Program-made: the position numbers and the translations under genes
DNA from: Nitrospirota bacterium
Lineage (GTDB): Bacteria > Nitrospirota > Nitrospiria > Nitrospirales > Nitrospiraceae
Assembly (NCBI GenBank): GCA_030682135.1
Contig: JAUXQT010000112.1
Span: 1 to 47,764, forward strand
Direction: 5' to 3'
DNA length: 47,764 bases
The notes under the pieces: generated by a model
Told to the model about the DNA's origin: nothing
Database searches by the model: none
What the model saw: the letters and a program-made list of their open reading frames with translations, nothing else
Shown here: piece by piece, positions 1 through 8,809 of the stretch
Numbering within the stretch: position 1 is the first letter of the stretch
Layout: each line of letters starts with the position of its first letter

Positions 1-1
1 T

Positions 2-1231
2 GCGACCTGCGCCAAGTGTAACGCCGTCTGCCCGGTCTACGATGTGTTTCAATCGGAAGACATGAGTTCGCGGGGCTGGTTCGAGATCGTCACCGACAAG
101 AACTACAGTTATCTCAATTCGAAGCGAGTCGTGGAGGCCTGCCTCAACTGCAAGTCTTGTCGAACGGCCTGTCCGGCCGGAGTCGATGTCTCCCAGCTCA
201 TTCTGGACCGGCGCGCCGAACACCCGAACAAGATGGCTGGTCTTATCTTTCGTTTCCATGCACGAACAGCCATTTTTGAACGATTCTTGAAGTTCCTCGC
301 CGTCTGTCAGCCGATCTGGGATCGACCGCTGATGCGGCGGCTGCTCGATCTGGTGACGAAGCCCTTCATGCATCTTCTCGCCGAGACCGCACGACTCTCT
401 CCGAAGCTGGTGATCCCTCGATTGGCCAAGCGGCAACTTCGTGACCGTTATCCGGAGTTGATTCCCCAGGCCGGGCAACCGGCCCGCTCCCCGGTGGCCT
501 ATTTCCACGGCTGTGCGGCCAACTATTTCGACGATGGAGTAGGGGATGCCGTGATTGCCGTGTTGCGAAAGCATGGGGTTGAACCGGATTTGCCGCCGCA
601 ACGCTGTTCGGGGACGCCGATCGAAACCTACGGACATCGGGCGCTGGCGAAAGAAGGTGCACGGGTGAATCTGGCCACCATGGCAGGGTACGAGAAAGTG
701 GTGACCGGGTGTGCCTCCTGCACCCTGATGCTGAAGGACTATCCAACCCTGTTTGCCGGAGAGCCAGAACAGGCGGCGGCTCAGGCCTTGGCTACACGAG
801 TCACCCATATCTCTCAGTTTGTGTCACAATCACCCGTCAAACCGGCCATGGCCAGTCAGCAGCCCAAGACCTGCAAGGTGGCCTACCATTCTTCCTGCCA
901 TCTCAGAGCGGCTGGCGTCACGAAGGAGCCTCGTGCGATTCTGGCGGGCTTGCCTGGTGTCGAGTATGTGGAGATGGCGGATGCCGATCGTTGTGCGGGT
1001 GGAGCCGGAACCTATCTCGTCAAGGATTTTGAAACGTCCCAGCGCATCGTCGAGCGAAAGCGGAAGGCGGTCGAACAGAGCGGCGCCGAAGTCGTGGCGA
1101 CGAGTTGCCCTGCCTGTATGATTCAATTGCGCACGGGATTACAGGGAGCGGCGGAGGTGAAACACATGGCTCAGCTTATTCAGGAGGCCTACGAGGCCGC
1201 AGACCAACAGAAGGACAGAGGCTCGGCATGA
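2..1231 (+). CDS. Fe-S protein, GlcF/LutA/HdrB-like, 5' end cut by window
   Basis: The reading frame is open from base 2, so the N-terminus lies outside the window. The visible part starts with a 4Fe-4S signature (CAKCNAVCP), then a second (CLNCKSCRTACP), giving a two-cluster ferredoxin domain. Two cysteine-rich CCG-type domains follow: one near YFHGC...RCSGTP...GCASC, one near SSCH...RCAGGAG...SCPAC. This layout belongs to electron-transfer subunits of glycolate/lactate oxidases, GlpC and HdrB-type proteins. In both CCG domains the usual Cys-Cys pair is reduced to one Cys (CSG, CAG), so the cluster or cofactor may differ from HdrB. The next gene, a cytochrome, overlaps its stop (ATGA), which suggests coupled translation and electron transfer to a membrane haem protein. 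The substrate is unknown; the preceding gene outside the window would probably show it. Confidence 0.85.
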   Translation, partial: ATCAKCNAVCPVYDVFQSEDMSSRGWFEIVTDKNYSYLNSKRVVEACLNCKSCRTACPAGVDVSQLILDRRAEHPNKMAGLIFRFHARTAIFERFLKFLAVCQPIWDRPLMRRLLDLVTKPFMHLLAETARLSPKLVIPRLAKRQLRDRYPELIPQAGQPARSPVAYFHGCAANYFDDGVGDAVIAVLRKHGVEPDLPPQRCSGTPIETYGHRALAKEGARVNLATMAGYEKVVTGCASCTLMLKDYPTLFAGEPEQAAAQALATRVTHISQFVSQSPVKPAMASQQPKTCKVAYHSSCHLRAAGVTKEPRAILAGLPGVEYVEMADADRCAGGAGTYLVKDFETSQRIVERKRKAVEQSGAEVVATSCPACMIQLRTGLQGAAEVKHMAQLIQEAYEAADQQKDRGSA

Positions 1232-1467
1232 AATTTCGCAAAGCCGACGCGCTCTTCATCCTGTTTGCCGTGGCCGTCGTCGTCGGTGTGTCGCTGTTGC
1301 CGACTCCCAAAGACCGGAACCCACCAGTTCCGACCGATGCCGGACATCAGGCGATCGAAGTGGAGAAGGAATGCCTGCAATGTCATGTTCCTGACGGCAG
1401 TAAACCCATGCCGGAACGGCATCCCAAACGACAGGATTGCTTTCGTTGCCATGCGAGGGGAGCGTAA
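1228..1467 (+). CDS. Small membrane-anchored c-type cytochrome, two haem motifs
   Basis: A 79-residue protein starting at the ATG that overlaps the previous stop by four bases. Residues about 8-26 form one hydrophobic segment (LFILFAVAVVVGVSLL), either an uncleaved signal anchor or a membrane helix. Two CxxCH haem-binding motifs follow, CLQCH and CFRCH, near the C-terminus. The protein is therefore expected to hang in the periplasm with two covalently bound haems, resembling short NapC/NrfH-like or cytochrome c7-like pieces but with only two haems. The overlap with the Fe-S protein gene implies one transcript and probably one electron-transfer path. The family is not identified beyond the motifs. 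Confidence 0.8.
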   Translation: MKFRKADALFILFAVAVVVGVSLLPTPKDRNPPVPTDAGHQAIEVEKECLQCHVPDGSKPMPERHPKRQDCFRCHARGA

Positions 1468-1524
1468 AGCGACGGGGTTTCTTATTCGAGAGACGAGATA
1501 CGAACGACGAGGAGCGAGGAAACT

Positions 1525-1803
1525 ATGGTTACAGTGCTGGTGTTTGGATTGACGCTTCGCGATGCAGTTGGAGATACGGAGTTCGAGCTTGAGATTGCTG
1601 AGCCGACGACGGTGCGAAAGTTCATTGAGTCGAACCTGGATCGGATAGGCCCCTTGCTGCAGTTTCTCTTGAACCGGGAAATGATGATTGCGGTGAACAA
1701 GAAGGTCAGCGGCGAGGATACGATCGTCAAGGACGGTGACATCGTGAAGTTCTCTCACCAATCAAGAACGTCTTATGACGGCACAAGAGACATCCCCATC
1801 TAG
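1525..1803 (+). CDS. ThiS/MoaD-family ubiquitin-like protein without terminal GG
   Basis: A 92-residue protein preceded by GGAGCGAGG. The pattern fits the beta-grasp ThiS/MoaD fold: an N-terminal strand (VTVLVFGLTLRD), the phrase TVRKFIESN at the helix, and a late 'IAVNKKVSGEDTIVKDGDIVKF' region typical of the family's last strands. True sulfur carriers end in Gly-Gly; this one ends in DGTRDIPI, so it cannot be adenylated at a GG tail as it stands. It may be a non-carrier relative or need processing. It sits 57 bases after the cytochrome gene, probably in the same operon. Its TAG stop codon is also the first three bases of a palindromic repeat element. Confidence 0.7.
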   Translation: MVTVLVFGLTLRDAVGDTEFELEIAEPTTVRKFIESNLDRIGPLLQFLLNREMMIAVNKKVSGEDTIVKDGDIVKFSHQSRTSYDGTRDIPI

Positions 1804-1927
1804 CAGGCTGCTCAAAAAGCTCGTCCAGTAAGGCCGCAGCGAGTGAAGGGCCGAGGCGTACCCTTGCGGTACGTTGAGGGTCTGAACGATGCGAGAACGA
1901 CGCTGGCGGGATTTTTCAGCATCCTGC
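1801..1927. repeat. Palindromic element P, short copy 1
   Basis: About 127 bp running from TAGCAGGCTGCTCAAAAAG to TTTTTCAGCATCCTGC. The two ends are inverted repeats of each other, and the centre reads GCGTACC...GGTACG, so the whole element can fold into one long hairpin. The same sequence pattern recurs at 13489-13614, 21040-21244 and 44459-44662. It fills the gap between two convergent genes and begins at the TAG of the ThiS-like gene. It contains no coding sequence. It may be a MITE-like element or act as a bidirectional terminator. Confidence 0.85.
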
Positions 1928-1929
1928 AA

Positions 1930-2565
1930 TTACGTGCTGGCCCCTTCGCGATGACTTCGATACTCCAACAATAGTTTGCTGTGCCGGTTGCCGGTGAGTT
2001 CGAGCGTGATCGTCCCGTCGGCGGTCTCCCAGGATGCATGGTAGTGGAGATGGCCGATGAGCACTGCGACGCCCCAGTAGCTGGGGACCGGTTGGTAGAG
2101 GTCGTTGTCCCACACCGTTTGGTCGTTCGTCGGATTCCCGTAGAAAGCGGTGAGCTGCTCTTTCAGCACCTGGTAGTACCCGATAAATTCATTCAGTCCG
2201 TTGAGGGGCCGCTGTAGCAGGATATATTGGCCGCGGACCAGCGATTCGTGACGGAACTCATAACCTTCCAGCACCCCGTGGTCGGAGAGGTGACGCAGGT
2301 AAATCAGTTTACCGTCTTCATCTTTCTCGGCTGCTCCTGCCACCGATAGGCGAAGAGCCTCCGGCTCTTGCCCCCAATGGGCCTGTACCGTTTCTAAAAA
2401 AGTCAGAGCCTGCTTCGTCACGTCCGCTTGTAAGGTGGCTTCGTCTACCTCGTCGAATGGAATCGTGAACGTCGGCGGCGGAAGGACATCCCATGAATTG
2501 GCCCAGGCAGAAGGAGTGAGCCAGGTCAACGTCATGCTAAGGACCAGTGCGAGAAGATACCGCAT
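1930..2565 (-). CDS. Secreted protein of unknown function
   Basis: About 211 residues from the ATG at 2565; a GTG nine bases upstream (2574) is the alternative start. The N-terminus (MRYLLALVLSMTLTWLTPSAWA) is a classic Sec signal peptide with AWA cleavage. The mature part is hydrophilic, rich in aromatic residues and contains no motif I recognise; a stretch near the middle (YILLQRPLNGLNEFIGYY) and one near the C-terminus (GTITLELTGNRHSKLLLEY) suggest a beta-rich fold. Expected location is periplasmic. It is transcribed toward the palindromic element and the Fe-S/ThiS-like operon, with hrpB downstream of nothing shared: the two minus-strand genes are separated by about 120 bases with opposite neighbours. 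Function unknown. Confidence 0.65.
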   Translation of the reverse strand: MRYLLALVLSMTLTWLTPSAWANSWDVLPPPTFTIPFDEVDEATLQADVTKQALTFLETVQAHWGQEPEALRLSVAGAAEKDEDGKLIYLRHLSDHGVLEGYEFRHESLVRGQYILLQRPLNGLNEFIGYYQVLKEQLTAFYGNPTNDQTVWDNDLYQPVPSYWGVAVLIGHLHYHASWETADGTITLELTGNRHSKLLLEYRSHREGAST

Positions 2566-2683
2566 AGGTGTCACGATAGAGGCACAGAGGGATGCTGGTC
2601 TATCCTACGAAAGGTTGGGGGTATGGGAAGTGATGGGTGATGAGTGATCGGTGATGAGGAAGATGGCGCACTTGGCCTTCGGC

Positions 2684-5200
2684 TCAACGCTCGCGGCGTT
2701 TAGCCTTAGCCGTTGGCGGAGCTGTAAGCGGGTCGTCTGGCCAAGAATGTTTGGGGTAACGGCCGCGGAGTTCTTTTTTGACTTCGACGTAGGCAGACTT
2801 CCAGAAGCTGGAGAGGTCCTTGGTGATCTGTACTGGTCTGCGTGCCGGTGAGAGGAGATGCAGTATGACTGGAATCCTTCCATCGACGAGGCGTGGAGTC
2901 TCTTTGCAGCCGAACATTTCTTGCAACCGCACTGCCAGGATAGGTAGATCGGGCGTCTCATATTCCACGCGTACGTTCGATCCGCTGGGGACTGTCAGAT
3001 GGGTAGGAGCCCATTGCTCGAGTTGGCGCGACTGTTCCCAGGAGAGAAAGGCATGCAACGGTTGAGTAAGGTCGAGCCGTGTGACGCGGTCGAGCGTCGT
3101 GAGCCCAGACAGATAGGGTCCGAGCCAGACGTCGAGGGTGTGGGCTAAGGCCTCGTCCGACAGGTCCGGCCATCGTGATTCTTGTCCCTCGATCTTGCGG
3201 AGAAAGGTCACTCGTGCCCGCCACTGACGAAGCTCCGGAGTCCAGGTCAGCCGGTCGAGTCCCGCTCGACGAATGCCTTGCAACAATGCCGCCGAGATCA
3301 TCGAAGGATCCGGCTTCGAGAGCCCCTGCTCAGACAGAACGAGTGCACCCAATCGGCGTTGTCTTGTCGCACGAACCACCTGTGTTGTCTCATCCCACGA
3401 GACTTCATCCACCACTCGAATCTGGTCCGCATAGAGGGTTTCAAGCTCGTGAAGGCTGACCGGTGCTGCCAGATCGATCCTGGCCCATTGCTGGCCTCCG
3501 TCCAGGTCGGCAATGACGAGGTATTCTTCCGAGCCGAGCGGGTCGGGGTTTTGAAAGAGGGCGCCACGTCCGTTGGCCATGAGATAGCGTGAGTTGTTTC
3601 CTCGTTGGCGTTGGGCGATGCGATCTGGATAGGCCAGTGCGAGCAAGAGGCCGACTTCATCGAGACGATCTTGTCGAGTTGGACGAGCCGATCGAGTGAG
3701 TTGTCGTTGCCAGATCTCGGCAGTGCGGGCCACTCGCTGACAGGCCCCGCGGTCGACGGTTGCACCGGCCGCGTGGTCGTGTTGTCCATGTAAGACATCC
3801 AGGCGGAGCCGCAGATCGGCATTGCGCCAGCCGGAGGGGCCCCGCAGAATATCGCGCTCGCTGAGCAGGGCTGCCAGTTCACAGGCGAGATAGCCGAGCT
3901 GCAGGGGCACAGCCTTGAGCAGCATATGGGCGAGACGTGGATGCAGCGGCAACTCAGCCATCTGTCTTCCATGGGCCGTGATCTGTCCCTCTCCATTGAG
4001 TGCGCCCAGGCTTGTGAGCAACTCTCTCGCCTGGGCGACGGCACCGGCCGGCGGGGGAGTGAGCCAGGATAACTCGGCAGGATTGGCCGTGCCCCAGAGG
4101 GCCAATTCGAGCAACAGCGGCGCCAGGTCTGCATCGAGCATTTCCGGCGGGCGGCGAGGGGCTAAGGATTGCTGCTCCCCGGCTGTCCAGAGCCGAGCAC
4201 AGATGCCCGGTTCGAGGCGGCCGGCTCTGCCACGCCGTTGCTCGGCAGAGTCCTGGGTGACGCGAATCGTGTCCAGCCTCGTGAGTCCCGATCGCGGATC
4301 GAAGCGAGGCACACGCAACAAGCCGGCGTCGATGACCACGCGCACTCCGTCGATCGTGAGACTCGTTTCGGCAATCGAGGTGGCCAGCACGATTTTCCTC
4401 ATGCCCGGTTGCGCAGGTGCGATGGCCCGGTCCTGCGCTTCTTGCGGCAGGTCTCCATGGAGCGGGGCGATCACGATGTTCGACGCCAAGTTCAGTTCAA
4501 GCAGTTTTCGCTCGACACGGCGGATTTCCGCCATGCCTGGCAGAAAGACCAAGAGACTGCCTTGGTCCTGCGCCAGTGACCGTTTGATGGATTGAACGAC
4601 GGCCACGTCCAGATGGCCTGAGAGCGGCTCTTCGAGATAGCGGGTCTCGACCGGAAACATTCGGCCTTCGCAAATAATGACCGGCGCCTGCCCCAAGAGC
4701 TCCGAAACCGGACCAGAGTCCAACGTGGCAGACATCACAAGCAGACGGAGATCCGGGCGGAAGAGCCGTTGCGATTCAAGACAGAGGGCCAGGCCTGTAT
4801 CGGCTTGCAGGCTCCGCTCGTGGAACTCATCGAACAGGACGATGGCGTAGGAGCTGAGGGCTGGATCGTCTTGCAGCAGCCGGGCGAGGATCCCTTCCGT
4901 GACGACTTCGATCTTCGTCGTCGGTCCTACTTTTGTATCGAGTCGCATGCGATAACCGACCGTCCCGCCGACCGGCTCGCCCAGGGTGGCGGCCATGCGA
5001 TGGGCCGCGGCGCGGGCGGCAAGCCGCCGGGGTTCCAGCATGAGGAGTGTTCTTCCGTCGAGCCAGGGGGCATCGAGCAAGGCCAACGGAACCTTTGTCG
5101 TTTTGCCCGCGCCAGGCGCCGCGGTCAAGAGGGCATTGCGTCCCTCTATCAGTGTGCGACGGAGACTAGGCAGGACATCTTCTATTGGGAGTCTGGACAT
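2684..5200 (-). CDS. hrpB: ATP-dependent helicase HrpB
   Basis: A DEAH/RHA-type superfamily 2 helicase of about 838 residues, close to the usual HrpB size. Visible motifs: Walker A GAGKTT (residues 30-35), DEFHE as motif II, SAT as motif III, a helicase C domain with QRRGRAGR as motif VI, then the HA2 region and the HrpB-specific C-terminal part. I chose the ATG at 5200 because the protein aligns from MSRLPIEDVL; an upstream TTG at 5239 would add 13 residues and lies inside a remnant repeat. HrpB is widespread and its physiological substrate in most bacteria is unsettled; RNA or RNP remodelling is assumed. It is divergent from the small gene at 5316. Confidence 0.93.
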   Translation of the reverse strand: MSRLPIEDVLPSLRRTLIEGRNALLTAAPGAGKTTKVPLALLDAPWLDGRTLLMLEPRRLAARAAAHRMAATLGEPVGGTVGYRMRLDTKVGPTTKIEVVTEGILARLLQDDPALSSYAIVLFDEFHERSLQADTGLALCLESQRLFRPDLRLLVMSATLDSGPVSELLGQAPVIICEGRMFPVETRYLEEPLSGHLDVAVVQSIKRSLAQDQGSLLVFLPGMAEIRRVERKLLELNLASNIVIAPLHGDLPQEAQDRAIAPAQPGMRKIVLATSIAETSLTIDGVRVVIDAGLLRVPRFDPRSGLTRLDTIRVTQDSAEQRRGRAGRLEPGICARLWTAGEQQSLAPRRPPEMLDADLAPLLLELALWGTANPAELSWLTPPPAGAVAQARELLTSLGALNGEGQITAHGRQMAELPLHPRLAHMLLKAVPLQLGYLACELAALLSERDILRGPSGWRNADLRLRLDVLHGQHDHAAGATVDRGACQRVARTAEIWQRQLTRSARPTRQDRLDEVGLLLALAYPDRIAQRQRGNNSRYLMANGRGALFQNPDPLGSEEYLVIADLDGGQQWARIDLAAPVSLHELETLYADQIRVVDEVSWDETTQVVRATRQRRLGALVLSEQGLSKPDPSMISAALLQGIRRAGLDRLTWTPELRQWRARVTFLRKIEGQESRWPDLSDEALAHTLDVWLGPYLSGLTTLDRVTRLDLTQPLHAFLSWEQSRQLEQWAPTHLTVPSGSNVRVEYETPDLPILAVRLQEMFGCKETPRLVDGRIPVILHLLSPARRPVQITKDLSSFWKSAYVEVKKELRGRYPKHSWPDDPLTAPPTAKAKRRER

Positions 5201-5227
5201 GGTAAGTTCAATCTTCACGAGAGTGAG

Positions 5228-5266
5228 CAGGATACTCAAAAAGGCCGTTCAGCGGGACCGTAGCGT
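5228..5266. repeat. Remnant of palindromic element P
   Basis: CAGGATACTCAAAAAGGCC and the following bases match the inner arm of the full element at 44536-44574 with a few changes, but the second arm is missing. It lies at the 5' edge of hrpB, in the promoter region between two divergent genes. Confidence 0.55.
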
Positions 5267-5315
5267 CTGCAAGACTGTAACAGACTCGCAGGAAGAACAA
5301 AAAGGAAGCGGGTAG

Positions 5316-5513
5316 ATGGCCGAGTATCGATGGACCAAGACGAAACCCATGACAGCCGGTTGGTATTGGTTCCGGGGCCTGGCGCATGAGGCGGATCCCT
5401 TTATTGTGCAAGTGGACGAGGTCGGCCAGTTTCAATGGCCGGATGGCGGGTTTCAAGAGGCGATACTCGCCAAAGGGGAATGGGCGGGGCCCATCGAAGA
5501 GCCGAAGGAATAA
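5316..5513 (+). CDS. Small hypothetical protein
   Basis: 65 residues, with GGAAGCGGG just before the ATG. The sequence is short and aromatic (GWYWFRGLAHEADPF, FQWPDGGFQE) with no membrane segment or known motif. It resembles small conserved proteins that carry a W-Y-W turn and that are often annotated as hypothetical in phage- or plasmid-derived regions, but I cannot assign a family. It is divergently arranged with hrpB. Codon use is like that of the surrounding genes. Confidence 0.6.
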   Translation: MAEYRWTKTKPMTAGWYWFRGLAHEADPFIVQVDEVGQFQWPDGGFQEAILAKGEWAGPIEEPKE

Positions 5514-5844
5514 GTGGCAAGGGATACACCGAATAGGTGTATAATATGAACTTGATTGATGGTTGTTCGGTGAGAAGGTATCTGCAAGTGTCTTCCGAAG
5601 CCCTCTGAACGGGCCTGATACGATTCTCTCCCCCGAGTCTCTGAATAACATTCTCTCGCTCGTGACACGTGATCGTGATCGCGCGTTGAGCTACCATCTG
5701 ACGCAGAGACCAGTATGCGCCTAGGGCCTTAGGGTTCGGCGCCTATTGTCTCATTGAGGCTATCCCCCTTGCTGTGAGAGGGCGAGGGGTAGAGCACATA
5801 CACACCATTCGAGATCCTATTCAGAAAGGCAGTCGATACATTCT
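5514..5844. other. 331-bp gap before the RNA helicase, long possible leader
   Basis: No coding sequence is convincing here. A TATAAT box at 5540-5545 has no good -35 partner, so a promoter is only possible. If used, the RNA helicase would have a leader of roughly 290 bases, as is usual for cold-shock deaD/csdA messages. No clear terminator or riboswitch was recognised. Confidence 0.3.
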
Positions 5845-7623
5845 ATGAAACACGATAGCACCAACCCACCGGCGGAAACGCCGGCGAAAGGGTTTTCTCC
5901 TGGTTTCGCCGCGTTGGGCCTGGAAGCGGCGCTGCTTACTACGCTCGATACGCTGGGCTATGAAGAGCCCACGCCGATCCAGCGGGAAGCGATTCCTCCA
6001 TTTTTAGCAGGCCGCGATCTCTTGGGCCAAGCCGCAACCGGAACCGGTAAGACGGCGGCCTTCACGCTGCCGATGCTCCAGCGCATCGCCCATTCGGCGC
6101 GGCGCTGTCCCTCCGCGCTCATCCTGGTCCCGACGAGAGAGTTGGCCATGCAGGTCGGCGAAGCCGTCACACGCTACGGCAAGGAACTGAAGATCACCGT
6201 GCTCCCGGTCTATGGCGGACAGGCGATCGGTCCCCAGCTCCATGCGCTGAAGCGCGGTGTCGATGTCATCGTGGCGACGCCCGGCCGTGCGCTGGACCAT
6301 ATTCGCCGCAAAACGCTGCAGCTCAAGACGATTCAGATGGTCGTATTGGACGAAGCCGATGAAATGCTCGACATGGGTTTTGCCGACGACCTGGACGCCA
6401 TCCTGGAGCAGGTGCCGAAAGAGCGGCAGACGGCTCTGTTCTCCGCAACCATGCCGCCCCGGATTGCCTCCATTGCCAAGCGCCATCTCAAAGAGCCCGT
6501 CGAGATCAAGATTGCCAAAGAACCATTGAAGGCGGGCGCCGCTCCACGCGTGCACCAAACGGCCTATATCGTCACCAGGCCGCACAAGGTGGCGGCCTTG
6601 GCGCGCATCTTGGATATGGAAGCGCCGAAATCTGCCCTCGTGTTCTGCCGCACACGTATCGAAGTCGATGAACTCACCGCAATGTTGACCAGCCGCGGGC
6701 ACAAGGCTGAAGCGATCCATGGCGGGATGAATCAGCCCCAGCGCGATCGGGTGATGGCGTCGTTCCGGTCCGGTCAAACCGAACTCCTCGTGGCGACCGA
6801 TGTCGCCGCACGAGGATTGGATATTCCTTCCGTGTCGCATGTGGTGAACTACGATCTGCCCATGTCTTCTGAGGTCTACGTCCATCGGATTGGCCGAACA
6901 GGACGGGCCGGGCGTGAAGGGTCGGCGATTACCGTTCTCGATCCGCGTGAGCAGCGGTTGCTGTGGAATATCGAGCAGCTCACGAAGGCCAAGATTGTCG
7001 TGACTCAAGTGCCGACCATTGCAGACCTGCGCACGAAACGGCTTGCACGAACCAAGGCTGCACTTGAAGAAGTGCTGGCGGCCGGTGAGCTGGATCTGTT
7101 TCGAGCCGTGGTGGCCTCGATGGCTGAACAGGCAGACCCGGCGGAAGTGGCGGCTGCCGCCCTCAAACTCGTGTTTCGTCTGCAGGGCGGGGAGCGGAAG
7201 GAATACGATATTCCGGCTGTGTCGAACAGGCCACCGGAGCGTCCGTCGATGGGGCGGCGCCCCATGGAAGATTCTCGAGCGGATCCACGCGGGCGGGCCG
7301 GTGCCATGATGCCGAGAGAGGGACAGGGCAGACCGTTCAATGCGCCAGGCCGTGGCGGACGAACGCCTGGTATGGCGAAGGTCTACATCGGCGCAGGCCG
7401 GGAGGCAGGTATCCGGGCTGGCGATCTCGTCGGCGCGATTGCCAACGAGGCCGGACTCAATTCGAGTTCGATCGGCGCCGTCGAAATTATGGATCGATTC
7501 TCGCTGGTGGAAGTGCCGGAAGTGATGGCTCGCGAGATCATCGAGACCCTTAGCCGCACCAGGATCAAGGGACAGAAGGTCGGCGTGCGATTGTTTCTGG
7601 AGCAGCCAAGGGGAGCGAGGTAG
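5845..7623 (+). CDS. deaD: DEAD-box RNA helicase with DbpA-type RNA-binding domain
   Basis: 592 residues. The N-terminal Q motif region (F...GLEAALLTTLDTLGYEEPTPIQ) is followed by Walker A ATGTGKT (residues 64-70), PTRELA, DEAD near residue 170, SAT and the C-terminal helicase motifs ARGLDIP and HRIGRTGRAG. After a Gly/Arg/Pro-rich linker (about residues 455-512) comes a DbpA-type RNA-binding domain starting at MAKVYIGAGREAGIRAGDLVG. That layout is the CsdA/DeaD group, which helps ribosome assembly and mRNA unwinding in the cold. The start codon ATG is chosen because the frame upstream is short and not conserved in style. Next is a repeat and then ppa, so it is likely monocistronic. Confidence 0.93.
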   Translation: MKHDSTNPPAETPAKGFSPGFAALGLEAALLTTLDTLGYEEPTPIQREAIPPFLAGRDLLGQAATGTGKTAAFTLPMLQRIAHSARRCPSALILVPTRELAMQVGEAVTRYGKELKITVLPVYGGQAIGPQLHALKRGVDVIVATPGRALDHIRRKTLQLKTIQMVVLDEADEMLDMGFADDLDAILEQVPKERQTALFSATMPPRIASIAKRHLKEPVEIKIAKEPLKAGAAPRVHQTAYIVTRPHKVAALARILDMEAPKSALVFCRTRIEVDELTAMLTSRGHKAEAIHGGMNQPQRDRVMASFRSGQTELLVATDVAARGLDIPSVSHVVNYDLPMSSEVYVHRIGRTGRAGREGSAITVLDPREQRLLWNIEQLTKAKIVVTQVPTIADLRTKRLARTKAALEEVLAAGELDLFRAVVASMAEQADPAEVAAAALKLVFRLQGGERKEYDIPAVSNRPPERPSMGRRPMEDSRADPRGRAGAMMPREGQGRPFNAPGRGGRTPGMAKVYIGAGREAGIRAGDLVGAIANEAGLNSSSIGAVEIMDRFSLVEVPEVMAREIIETLSRTRIKGQKVGVRLFLEQPRGAR

Positions 7624-7628
7624 CAGAC

Positions 7629-7694
7629 GGTCCCCTGTGCTCGTGCAACGCGCGGCCTATGAAGGCCCTCGTTGGACACGCGCAGTGGGGGACC
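7629..7694. repeat. Palindromic repeat B, copy 1
   Basis: GGTCCCCTGTGCTCGTGCAACGC... pairs with ...GACACGCGCAGTGGGGGACC: an imperfect 66-bp hairpin placed just after the RNA helicase stop codon. Related copies are at 8694, 17968, 19379, 20405 and 42702. It has no coding potential; it may stabilise or terminate the helicase transcript. Confidence 0.75.
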
Positions 7695-7899
7695 ATCAGC
7701 CACCTCTTTTGAGAGATCCATCCAAGACGAGGGGAATATTTAGAATATTGTTAGAGGTCTGAGGCTTCGAGTTCGGACGAATAACAGTTTTTACGTGGAA
7801 TGGTGAGCGATCCCCGATATCCTTTTCGTATCAGGTGTTAGGGTAGACGTCCTGCTTATTCAGTTCCTATTTTCATAACATTCATTGGAGGAAGACGTG

Positions 7900-8568
7900 A
7901 TGAGCGGCAACCAAGCCGATTCCGTACTGCGACTAATGAGCCTGATGTTCAGAGCCCATCCCTGGCACGGAGTCTCCATCGGAGAGAAGGCCCCTGAAGT
8001 GGTGACTGCCTATATTGAAATTGTGCCGACTGACACGGTGAAGTACGAAGTCGATAAGGTCAGTGGCTTTCTCAAGGTCGATCGTCCACAGCGATTCTCG
8101 AACTATTGTCCCGTCTATTACGGACTGATTCCGCAAACGTATTGCGGAGACGGTGTTGCGGCGTTGTTTTCCGCAAGGGCCAAGCGTCCAGGGATGGTGG
8201 GGGATCATGATCCCCTCGATATCTGTGTCCTCACGGAAAAGACGATCCCACATAGCGACATTCTCCTCACGGCCTTGCCTATCGGCGGGCTCAGCATGGC
8301 AGACGATGGCGAAGCGGACGACAAGATCATTGCCGTCATGAAAGACGATGCGACCTATGGAGGATATACGGATATCAGCCAGGTTCCCATGCCGCTGATC
8401 GATCGTTTGCAGCATTACTTCTTGACCTATAAGAGTGCGCCGGGCAGTACTCAGCATAAGGTTGAAATTACGAGTATCTATGGCCGGGAGGAAGCCATGA
8501 AGGTTATCCGGACCAGCCATGCCGATTACAAGGCGAAGTTTCCTGAGCTGGAAATGCGGTGGGGATAG
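7900..8568 (+). CDS. ppa: Inorganic pyrophosphatase, family I
   Basis: 222 residues. The ATG at 7900 is preceded by GGAGGAAGACGTG, which decides the start over the TTG upstream. The family I signature DHDPLD is at residues 102-107 and supplies metal-binding aspartates; VKYEVDK and DDGEADDKIIAV are the other conserved blocks (substrate lysine, further metal ligands). It hydrolyses PPi to two phosphates in the cytoplasm, pulling biosynthetic reactions forward. The N-terminus is about 35 residues longer than the short bacterial enzyme and the first variable residue of the signature is His instead of Gly, so this is a divergent branch; activity looks intact. Confidence 0.9.
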   Translation: MSGNQADSVLRLMSLMFRAHPWHGVSIGEKAPEVVTAYIEIVPTDTVKYEVDKVSGFLKVDRPQRFSNYCPVYYGLIPQTYCGDGVAALFSARAKRPGMVGDHDPLDICVLTEKTIPHSDILLTALPIGGLSMADDGEADDKIIAVMKDDATYGGYTDISQVPMPLIDRLQHYFLTYKSAPGSTQHKVEITSIYGREEAMKVIRTSHADYKAKFPELEMRWG

Positions 8569-8580
8569 GGAGAGAGTATC

Positions 8581-8660
8581 GCCAGGTGCCCTTCTTGCTC
8601 GCAGAACGCGCACGCTCAGAAGGTGCTCGTTCGATGCGCGCAGTAAAGGGCAGCCTGGCC
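8581..8660. repeat. Palindromic repeat A, copy 1
   Basis: GCCAGGTGCCCTTC... and ...AAAGGGCAGCCTGGCC are the outer arms; inner arms AACGCGCAC and GTGCTCGTTCGATGCGCG continue the foldback. It is followed by a partial B repeat. It lies between ppa and the PagL-like gene, outside coding sequence. Confidence 0.75.
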
Positions 8661-8693
8661 ACACCCTCTTTGAGTGGACATAAGAGGGAAATC

Positions 8694-8727
8694 GAAGGCC
8701 CTCGTTGGACGCGCGCAGTGGGGGACC
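8694..8727. repeat. Palindromic repeat B, partial copy 2
   Basis: Only the right half of repeat B is present: GAAGGCCCTCGTTGGACGCG followed by CGCAGTGGGGGACC. It is in the same order and orientation relative to repeat A as at 17.9 and 42.6 kb. Confidence 0.6.
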
Positions 8728-8809
8728 AAGCCAGGCTTCCCTCCTTGAGTGGGCGTGAGGAAGATGTGCGTATGAGATCTGCGCCAGTGCGAGATAGAGA
8801 GGGGAAGCT

